A stretch of DNA of 23,046 bases from Isohypsibius dastychi (lineage: Eukaryota > Tardigrada > Eutardigrada > Parachela > Isohypsibiidae): positions 1-23,046 of the forward strand of contig JAQIWT010000335.1 in the NCBI GenBank assembly GCA_034696485.1, in the 5' to 3' direction. How positions within the stretch are numbered: the first letter of the stretch is position 1; every line of letters starts with the position of its first letter. This document shows positions 8,927 to 18,603 of this stretch, piece by piece. The translations under genes and the position numbers were made by a program. Below the pieces are notes generated by a model. The model was not told the DNA's origin, searched no databases, and saw only the letters and a program-made list of their open reading frames with translations.

Positions 8927-11900
8927 TCAGGCATAATATTCCTTTCCAGAATTCGTAGGTGCTCTCATATATCCACCTGGTCTTTTTGTCGGCTCATCCA
9001 GCGCATAGCTACCCTCATCCTTCTTCCGCATCCGGTAGACCAAATACATGACGAGAAGAATTGCGCAGAGAAGCCCAATCACGGCGCCACCAATCACAGC
9101 TGAAAGAAAATATCAAGAATTGGATTCCCTGTTGATCCGATCCAAATCTTGAATGAGAACACTAACTTTCACTCAAAAGAAAACAATCAAGTGGCGCAGA
9201 AACCGAACAAGAAATTTCGAAAAAATTTAAATAGGAAAGTTTTAAGGTGAGGTTGCAAAATGCCAGAGCTGATTTATTAAAAACCGTAAAAACATTGCAA
9301 CAGAAGAGCCAACTGTCAAATAACTACCGGAAAAATAAAAAAGAAGCCAAAGAAAACGAAAAAAAAATGCGATTGGGCTATAAAATATGTGAACTATCAA
9401 ATCTGCAATTTGTTGAGAGAATAATAACTCTGCTAGTTACTGAAAACAACTACACATATTTCTGAAATACTCTGGAAGGAAAAAAAGAGATATTCCATGA
9501 CATATCTGTCGAAGGAGCGTTCAGTAAATGCTAAGAAACACTAAAGAATCCAACGAAACCTTCGAAACGAAAAACTGGTACTTCACAATCAAAATATCAG
9601 AAATAAATATAATTCAGCAATTAAAAACTTAAAAGACACTGTTTTGATATTTCCCTCGCCGGAGTAAGGGAAACATACCGGCAAGCATGGCAGGTTGAGC
9701 AAGCAGATTTTGTGCCGAATGTGACTTTCTTTCCACAATCGCAGGTTCATCTGTTGGCGTTATCATTGCAAGGTCAGGATCAATTTCCGACTCTTCATCC
9801 GTCCCATCAGCTGGCTTATCCCTGCCATCGATGGTGTTTGTTTCACCTTGAATCACCTGAGAACAAAATGCGCGTCAGAATTGAAGAACTCAACTGAATT
9901 ATACAAACATCTTCAAAAGATCCCGAAAGCAACATGCAAAGCAACTTAAAAGCAAAGGCTGTCACCAGAAGATAAAAAACGAAAAACCCCCACCGGGACA
10001 TAAACAGATAGTAAAAAGAGCAGCAGAACGCAAAACGCAAAGCGCAACAAAAACAAACGCACGGGATCCATGGGCTTAGTAGCGATAACAGTCGGCTCAG
10101 TAATAACCTTTGGCGTTTCCTTCTTGTTGAGATTGTCCACTAATGGATCCACCGTATCTGAAGAAACAACAAAAAACAACTTTGATTAATTCCGAATAAC
10201 AAAATAATGCAGTGAATCTTTTTGCTTTCCATTTTTCAACCTAACAGCAACGGCCAATTTTTTCACATTTTGACTCGAAACCGATCAGAGCGCGGCTTAG
10301 ATACAAATTCAAATTTGAAACAATCAGAAAACTTTACCAAAAAAAACCCAGAAACGAAGCAAATTTTATCGATTTATCCATTATACTCTGTTTTACTGAA
10401 CTGAATTTCCATAACCCAAAAAGCGAGGAAATTTACTGAAATTACCTTTCAATTTAAATTAAATTACCTTACCAATTTCTAATGTAAGAAAAAAAGGTCA
10501 CCAACTTTCAGAATCCACATCGCATCCCAAACGCAACTTACATCGCAATTGACCGCCATTAAACGGCACGACAGGTGGCGCAGTTCCAGATCCTTCAAAA
10601 TCCGGCTCTTTATCCTCATCTTCCCCATTCTCCGTATCAGGTGGAGCTCTTGGGTCAATCGTTGTCGGAGCGTACCCGGAACCCTCAAAATCATCCCCAT
10701 ACGAAGGCCTCCGATTAGTAGAATCTCCTCCCGTCAAAGTGAAGCTGGTCAGACCGCTACCCTGTAAAAGAAGAAAGAAAAGCAAATTAGCCATCGATCG
10801 GAGAGAAATATTATCGGAAGGCAATAATGAGGATCATCAAGTATAATCACATAGTGTCAACACTAGAAAGAGACGATATGGAAACCAGCCAAGATGTGAA
10901 CATGAAATTCAATCTCATATGAAAGAGGAAGGGACAAACGGTAACCATCTGCCGAACTAGGGACACCCCATTACCAGACGACCAGAAAAGGACGGGAAAA
11001 TCTCCCCGACAAGCAGCACATATGAAAAATGGTAACCCAAAACCTGGCTTGATAGCCATCGGAGTAGAACGCGGACAACCATGTCAAAGATCGCTGAATC
11101 CACCATCAATTATGGAGAGGAGAAGGAAGGAAGGACAAAACGGGGAAGAAAGAACAAAACAACTGGAAAACTAAATCACTTTCCATGAAATCAACGAAGA
11201 AAATTCAGACAAGGTAATATTTTTGTGTTTTGAAATTGTAATATTTATTCTCATCTCGGAAATTTTTTTAATAACCTGAATGCTTAAATAAGACATCTGA
11301 CAACAAGCCAAATTTTTCCATTTTGAAAAGAATTTTTTCTGAATTTTCCACTTAGATTACAACAACAATTATCAAAAATCCAACAGAAAAAAAAATAAAC
11401 TTTCCCGTTCAACTCATCCACTTGCCCTCCAAAAAAATACCGAAAGGTTTTCATAAAATAATTAGTTTCACTGAGTCTCACAATTTAATTCATCTGTCCA
11501 TTATTTCAAAATTATCAATTTCTGTGCGTATTAAATTCAATTAATTCTCTTCGGTGTGATTTATTTTCTAAAAAGCTGAAACGTTTTGGAGAAGTTATAA
11601 GAATTAGGTTATAAAGTTAAAGTTATATGAATGCCAGGCAGGTTAAGCAGCATTAAAATCAAAATAAGAAGCGAGCAGCAGATGCGCCACAAAGATCAGC
11701 CGGCATTCTTGCCCACTTCCGGTTTCCCATCATCATGAATCGAATACTATACCTCCGTGACTGTCGCGTCATCATCATCAATCGGCAAGGATGACTGGTC
11801 CACACTTTTTCTTGATGAGCTCAGCCAGCCACTCGTAGAGCTGCCGGTAATTGGTGTCACCGTCGTTGACATCGGAAAAGAGGAGGAAGATGAGCGGAAA

Positions 11901-14900
11901 GGAGATTTGCTCGTTGAGGTTATCACAATTATATCATCGCTCATCGGCGGTGTTTTTTGTGTTGAAGTCGAAGTTGAAATCAATCTCACATCCAATGGCA
12001 CTGTTGTATTATTATTATTTTCCAACAAATCATCCGATGTATCGGTGTAGTCCTCCTCATCACCCTCGTAATCATCCTCGGGAGATGTGGAAGCATAATA
12101 ATCTGCCGAAGAAGGTGAGGAAGCAGCTGAAGGTGGAGAGCGCTGAAAAGCAGAGCAAGCATGTTTTGTTAGAAGCGCAAATAAAATATGTCAGCCCAGG
12201 ATGCAAAATTAGGAATGCAAATAGAAAATAACAAGCAGAGCAGAGAAAAGGAAACAGCGCAAAGAAAAATGCCGGAAACCTTGATGGGAAAGGTTCCGAA
12301 ATCCGTGAGCCAAGAAATATATTTCCGGAGGAATCTATTTCATGCATTTTTAATCGTCTTAATCTAAGGAGCATAATATGGAAAATTGGAATATTTTCCC
12401 GAAAAATATTTCCGTAAATTGTTTTTTGATTGCCAAAACCAGAACTTCGATTTATCTTTTGGAGAAATGTAATCAATACAAGATCCATAATGTCCAAAAG
12501 CAATCGAAAGGCCCTTGAATAAATTCACAAATCGGAAACTATCACGCACCACTTGAAGGACAGCGAGCTTGAGCGCGCTTCACCTTCCATTTGACAACGC
12601 TTCTTTTAGAAGAACAACAGGAAGTCGTGACTATAGACTGCACTTAAAAAATCAATATTCTGTATCAAGAAAAAAGATACTTCGTTTTTTATACTCAGCT
12701 GACAAATTTGCACAACAGGCTACACGCCCAGCTCGCTAACAGGGTATCACGCCTTCAAAGAGGTCGCAGAACTCCGAGGAAGAAATCAGAGGGGGATAGG
12801 AAGAGATGCTGAGTACAAAATAACAACACAAAAACCAGTAGTGCAAAAACTTCGGCGCAGCCTATTATGCATGAGTCTAGGGATCCCGAAAACTAAAATT
12901 AGTGACTAATTTGGCACTAACCATGATTAACTATCACTAAACCAAAGATTTTGGTGAAGTGAAAAAAAGTCACTTGGACAATTAGTGACACTTTTTCTTG
13001 GTCACCATAGTTAATTAATCACTAATTTGTGGTTAAGTGAGTTTTAGTGATGGAAAAAGCAAGTGACTAAAACTTTTGGTGAAGTCGAAATTAGTCACTA
13101 CGCTGGCGAGTCTAGTGATTTTTTAGTCTGGTGAAGTCTGGTGAAGTTTCGGGACCCTATGCATGACTTCCGGTTGCCGACAACCATCCTCGCGTTTCTC
13201 GAACCATTCATTTTTCCCTCATCAAAAAACCCACAACAAACACGAGTTCCTCTTCGATTTTGAAACAAATTGTGAATTCCATTAAATCATACTGAAATAA
13301 AAACTCTGAATTTGTCGAAATCATTTAGAGTAATTTATTCTCAAATCTTCAAACTGATGTTCCTTCGACCTTGACCAGTAAAATTGCACGAAATACCGTT
13401 ATAATAATACACCAAGTCTGTCCATCAGACAATGTTTACAATTTCTCAAAAAGATGAAAGTGTCCGCATATATTTCGTGACTTAACGGAAAGTTTGGCAG
13501 ACATAACAACACAGAAGCTGCAAAACAAACAGTGCAAAACTTCCACGATACGGCAATTCAAATAATGATCAAAATTCATCTTGTTTGAATAAATGGATAT
13601 TTTTCCAACACGATGAATACAATCCGCATCAGCTTCATATTTCGTCACAGTGGGATCGGTAACTTCACTTTAGCTCATTTTTCACAAATTTCAGACAGCC
13701 CCACCAGCTGTCCAATCCACCCCGAATCAAATTCGACCAACAACATTCCTCATCAATCACCTTTCAAATTAAAAAATCTCACATCAAGGACGTTAAAGCC
13801 GCCGCTAAAAAATGCCAAAACACAAATTTCATTTAAGATAACTTCTGCAGAAAATCAAGGTAGAATTATAAGTTCGGTCTGGTGTATTTATTAATTAACT
13901 GTTAATTAGTGTTTTTTTGCAATCGCGGATTTTCGACAAAATGCATTTCTTAATTCAATGGTTCACGAGCTCATCCCATCGACCTCCTTTCCAGAACCTC
14001 TACTCTTCAAAACAATCATCCAGCAGATAACAAGCTTACACGAAAGTCACAAAGACGGATTTTCCTTCATCTTCAAAATGTGAATAGCTCGAAAATAGTG
14101 TTCGACCAGCAGCGCAAGTGGATAAGCATACCAATTATATCGGCTGCAAACATCAACGGAACGGACGAGAAGGAAGGAGGCTCGGCTTTCCGAAAATGAA
14201 TTCCAGATGAGGAGAAGAAGAAGCTCTGGTGGGAGAACAGGTGTAGACAACGCTAATCAAGCGCAAATAGATCCTCGCAGTAAATATAATGGATGAAACA
14301 CCGTAGAAAGCTATGCGGAACAAAAGCCATCGGAATGTTTGTTCGGGATAGACTCGCCCTTGTTCACCGGCGTTTTCAAGTACCCCCGCCGATGGATGGA
14401 CAAGCTTTCTTATAACGACGAGACCTCCCCGACTTGCCACTTGTACGTACGCTTTAAAGGAAGCCGGAAAACAACCTGGCAAATTTCTCGAGAAAGCAGC
14501 ACGTTTGCGGCGGAGATTTCAGGTTCGAGTCAAGTGCTTCTAGAGAATTGTGCACATGACATATTCTGGAGAGTAAAGGAGGGAAAAGGGCAAGAGAATT
14601 TCAATTAGCGTTGAATAAACTAGAGCGATCGCTGACCCAACCGAGGAAACATAATCGCCTCCCAGCGCTTCATGAATATTCCACATCCGATTAGATTGAA
14701 AAAACAAACTCATCGAGTTCGCCTTTTTTCTATCCTTATCGACAATTCTTTTGAAGCAGTTTATCAAATCAAACCGACTCTCTTCGTTATCAAATATTCC
14801 ACTATCTTGTTATGAAATCTCGCATCAGAAAAAAATCGCATTTCTAATAACGCGATATCATATTTAATCACAGTACGTGATTCAAAAGAAATCAGCGAGA

Positions 14901-17728
14901 TTTTCATATTCGATTTAGAAGACGTGGAGAAATTCATTCCTGACCGCATTTCCTTATCACTTTTCAGCTGATCCACTTGACCGCTCCACATATCACAGAT
15001 TTCCAAATTCATTCAATAAATTTATTCATCCTCTCCATCAACAATGAAAAATTTGCTTTTGACGCCATCATGTCCAGCTCGGTCCATTCTGATGGCTATC
15101 GATCGGATGCCCTATTCCAAATCTCCTTTCTCTAAATAACCTGCTGGCAGCAATTGTCAGGAAAACATGCAAAATGGGGTCAAACTCCAGCTCAATTATA
15201 GGAAGGCAAATATTCACCGTTTAGAAGCCTCTCTTTTTTCAACTGGAATATTTCAGCTGGACAATTGTTTGCCGCTATCAGAATCGAATTCCCTCACGTC
15301 AGAATGCGACCCAATTTCAAAAGAGGATTAAACAACTGATAAAACGCTAAGCTGTCCTTGGACCGATTACGCCTTCAAATTTCAAATCAACTAAACCCAG
15401 CTAGTAATTCAAAATGACGAAAATATGACAGAATAAATTGACACCGCTGTTTATGGATAAGAAGTGAATAATTCCGAAAATAAGGTTCTTTCTACGGGAA
15501 ACCCCATTCGCCTCACACATTTCCTTTCTTCTGTCCATCAAGAGCCTCAAGTGGAACAACTGGTCTCAGCGATCAAGTCAAGCAGGTGAATTAAATGAAT
15601 AGATGTACGCGCAAATCTAATAGAAACGAGATGGAATATAGAGATGCGCTTTCATCCAAAAATGAAATACAACTCAAGCCGGAATTTTACAATTGCAAAT
15701 CGGCCATCGTCCAACAAAGCCCAGAAGCTGACCGCTACCCCGGCGGGCGGAAATGCATGACTGCACTACCTCATATTTCATTTTGTCAAGGCGGAAAGAA
15801 AGGAGCGTCTCGGATGACCACAAAACATCACACAAAAAATAAAGAATTGGCTTAACACTCAAAACTTTAACAAAAAAAATATCGAAACAACTCCAATAAA
15901 ATAACTCGTATTTTAATAAAACAAAAAAATCCAGAAAAGGTAAGGACAAACGAAGAGCTTCCAGGCCCCCGAATAAAAAATAACTCAATATAAATATTTT
16001 TAAAATCAACCAAAACAAATCATTTTTACTGAAGATTTCAGTCCGGAAAGCAAAATTGGAAAGTGTAAACTTGGATCGATTTTGGACGTTGAATTTGGAA
16101 AACAGGGACAAACGCGTCCCCGGCACAAATGTGCTCCAGTCTCGCGTACTCGCAGCGATCCACTTTCGCCGGCGACTGGAAAATTAGCCCCACTTGAAAT
16201 CAATATAATCTTGTACATTTTCTCTTCTTGTGCTCTCTCGTCTCGTCACACTGACTGATTTGATATGTTTTTCTGCTCTTCTTTTTCTCGAGACGATGGT
16301 CATATTGACTAAGCTCTGATTTCTTTTTTCAAGATCGCCGCCCGCAAGACTCCACTTCACAGATGAACATAGCCCTCTTTAAAAAAAGAACTTTTTCGGA
16401 AAAAAATCGGACGTGATCGAGGAGCGCCGATAGCTTGTGATTAATCGATATCCGATGATATAAGTACATTGAAAAACGAAAGCCGCCATAGATAAAATAA
16501 GCGCAATGATAACTGGATTAGAAAAAACCTGATACTCGAAATTCCGGTTCATCGCGATGGAAGATAAAGAAAAGACAGATTTCAAATTTCCAAAAACAAG
16601 AAAATCCATCAGATTAATTTCGAAGTTCATTTTTATTTCACAGATGATTAAAAACGACCCAAAGCGACGGTCGAAATTTGAATGGAATCTCATGATGAAT
16701 TCTTTCCCAGAACATCTCTACCAAAGTAGACATTAATTACTCTCCCAACATCATTTACATTCCGCCAGCCAAAAGACCGAAAATCCTCAATGGCATTATT
16801 TGTAGGTGGCGCCGTCATAAAACATTAACAACGAGCGCAATGTCAACCGACAAAAGTCCGAAAGTTGCTCCGAAAAAGCCCATCAATCAAAATGGGTTCA
16901 CAAGTCAGGCCTCAACAAAACATGGGCAGGAAGCGTCACTTTTCGTTTGGGTAGAGCTCAAAATCTCCCCAAATTATCAAGTGCGACAAATGTGTTTTGC
17001 TCGGTCCAGTAATTCATGTAAAATAAATTAGAAAGCGACGAAAGTTGCATTTTGAATTAACAACCAGAAGCAGCACGGATTTCGTGGAGGTCAAGCGAAT
17101 AGCCGAGCTGGCACAAACATTTAGCTGAGGGAAGAAGAAGAAGAAGAGAGCTTCAAAAATCGATGCACGCTCTCGTCGATTTCGATTTCCAGAGATGAAA
17201 ATAAGAGCATGCCAAGATCTCCTCCGAATCCAGGCCACCACGCGCAACAGAAAAAAATATCGTAAACCCTCTCACCAAGTGGCCAATCCCAACGGAAGTG
17301 GAAAAACGACTGCAATTGAAGCCTGCGAAAAAAAAGAATCCACTACAAGCTAATGAATGCCGCCGTAATTCAGCCTTCCATTATCAGAAAAAACGGGGAG
17401 AATCAGCTCATCGTTTTTCTTTGATTAGCATAGCGCCCAAACTGACCATTGTCCGTAGAGGAGAAAGAAGCTGTCTGCCAACCATCCCAACATTCCAGAC
17501 CCGACAGAGTGGTCAAGTAGAGAAAATGATGATGATCGGGGAATATGAGAGAAGAGAAGAGAAGGAGGATATTTTTGGCTAGAAAGAGAGAATGCTGGTC
17601 GTTTCTCTTCTTCTTACCTTGCTCGGCTTGCGATTTAGTCCATCTGCTGCTTGTGTTATTCCACAAAGATATGTCGATATCAATAAAATGTAAAATAAAA
17701 GACCGTCACATAGCGGGTTCATATTCAT
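8927..17728 (-). CDS. sdn-1: Syndecan, transmembrane heparan-sulfate proteoglycan
   Basis: Syndecan carries heparan sulfate on the cell surface and acts in neuron and axon guidance and growth-factor signalling. Six exons join in phase: 17618-17728, 11753-12142, 10542-10761, 10063-10157, 9679-9856 and 8927-9099, giving about 388 residues. Exon 1 is a signal peptide (about 1-27, [18 protein letters not shown]). Exon 2 is a 130-residue Ser/Thr- and Asp/Glu-rich stretch that looks mucin-like. Exon 3 holds the glycosaminoglycan sites EGSG at Ser169, Ser195 and Ser225, flanked by acidic residues. The membrane span is about 328-352 ([20 protein letters not shown]). The cytoplasmic C1 motif [10 protein letters not shown] is the family hallmark. 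The protein ends KEYYA, a variant of the EFYA PDZ-binding tail. It is longer than I recall for C. elegans SDN-1, mainly because of exon 2. Exon 1 is assigned on its signal peptide, donor and matching phase across a 5.5-kb intron. The second Met (17722) is also possible. Confidence 0.87.
10762..11752 (-). other. Syndecan intron 2
   Basis: A 991-bp intron between the mucin-like exon and the glycosaminoglycan-site exon. It has a GTATAG donor and a strong CTTCTTTTACAG acceptor. It is AT-rich without an obvious repeat. Just before the acceptor an in-frame ATG at 10794 (and another at 10824) opens a short hydrophobic stretch that runs into exon 3; see the findings. Confidence 0.6.
12143..17617 (-). 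other. Large first intron of syndecan
   Basis: About 5.5 kb between the signal-peptide exon and exon 2, far larger than the other introns in the window. It contains the MITE-like element at 12866-13166. Several chance open frames lie in it on both strands. None has a recognised domain, although a possible small membrane protein at 16379-16549 (-) is noted in the findings. Long first introns commonly hold enhancers; the part at 16230-16300, with CTCGTCTCGT and CTCGAGACGA, is the most promoter-like stretch I saw. I see no tRNA, rRNA or other structured RNA gene in it. Confidence 0.55.
12866..13166. mobile_element. MITE-like non-autonomous DNA transposon
   Basis: A 283-bp element (12875-13157) is flanked by the 9-bp direct repeat TATGCATGA at 12866-12874 and 13158-13166, a probable target-site duplication. 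Its ends are imperfect inverted repeats: AGGGATCCCGAAAACT at the left against AGGGTCCCGAAACTTC at the right (read on the opposite strand). The interior is a degenerate palindrome. TTAGTGAC/GTCACTAA words and TTTTGGTGAAGT words recur in both arms around a centre near 13015-13020, and TCTGGTGAAG is tandemly doubled near the right end. There is no coding capacity. A 9-bp duplication would suit a Mutator-type transposase, but the word contains the palindrome ATGCAT, so the exact length and superfamily are uncertain. Confidence 0.65.
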
Positions 17729-18603
17729 TTCCGGTTGAATTTTCGTGACAGTCAGCAGAAGATGTAGGTCGTTCCCCCGGAATGAACACTCGGCTCTCAA
17801 CTCATTTTCGTCAATTGTGGAAGAAAAGACGATGCCAGATTAGAGGATGATGAGATGACTGGTGGTGGGAAATAAAAAATAGGTCCAAAAAAGCGATTAA
17901 TCATTGATGGCTTTCCTTTTTGCAGAGAATGAAGCAGCAACTGCCACTTTACAGACAACTCCTCTCTCCTCCACGCTTTTCATCCAATATTTTGGTCAAT
18001 AATATCGCGCGGGGATTCCAGCTAAAGATGTGATTGCCAACTGTCGATGTCGAGACTCATCTCATCTCGTCTCGTTTTGAAAGAGATGCAAGTGAGGGGG
18101 GAGGATGAATCATTTTCAGGCGCGGGGTGGAGCCACTCTTATGTTTACAGTCCGGCTTAGCCAATCACAATTTACCGCATAATAAAACTGTTATCTTTTT
18201 TCGTGCAGAATCGCAATTTTGAATTAATTTGGAACTCTAAAATCGTCATGGAAATATTTGGGATGAAATTCGATTTCATAGTGTGATTTCTATATCTTCT
18301 CCGCATCTGGGACGAGAAAAACTGCAAGCTGGAAATCGGAGTGAGTGGCGAAGACGAGATGGAAAAAACGTCAACAAACAAAAACTGATGTGACTAATTG
18401 CGCTTCTACGACGAGATACTGCAACGTTGCTATCCTAGGTATGAAAGAATGCTGTTGAATTTGAATTTGATTTCGGTACGGCTGATTACTCGGATGGAGA
18501 ACTTGCAACTGAGAACGTCGTGGGAGAGATGCACTTTTGAAAACTGAACCGGAATTTCAAGGATTTCACCTCGGAAATCCTGATTCCTTCGTCACAAAAA
18601 TTC
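17729..18603. promoter_or_regulatory. Divergent upstream region shared by syndecan (-) and O-GlcNAcase (+)
   Basis: 875 bp separate the two start codons, which point away from each other, so both promoters must lie here unless there are distant untranslated exons. The central part has a CTCATCTCATCTCGTCTCGT tract (18056-18075) and a G-rich run followed by a GC-rich patch (AGGCGCGGGGTGGAGCC, about 18118-18134) just downstream. I see no canonical TATA box at a convincing distance from either start and no coding exon. Confidence 0.5.

Noticed and set aside
8705-9103. 132-codon open frame on the + strand across the last syndecan exon
   Set aside because: It is antisense to the syndecan membrane and cytoplasmic coding sequence, which has clear family motifs; the + product has no recognisable domain.
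14339-14608. 89-codon + frame overlapping a 109-codon minus frame in a more GC-rich part of syndecan intron 1
   Set aside because: Neither product resembles a known family and neither has matching splice sites; longer chance frames are expected with higher GC.
15674-16126. 150-codon minus-strand frame in syndecan intron 1
   Set aside because: Its Phe/Leu-rich sequence is what A-rich + strand intron DNA gives in reverse; no domain or splice context.
16840-17031. 63-codon + frame starting [14 protein letters not shown]
   Set aside because: The start looks plausible and a GTAGAG donor follows, but no downstream + exon continues it in phase before O-GlcNAcase.
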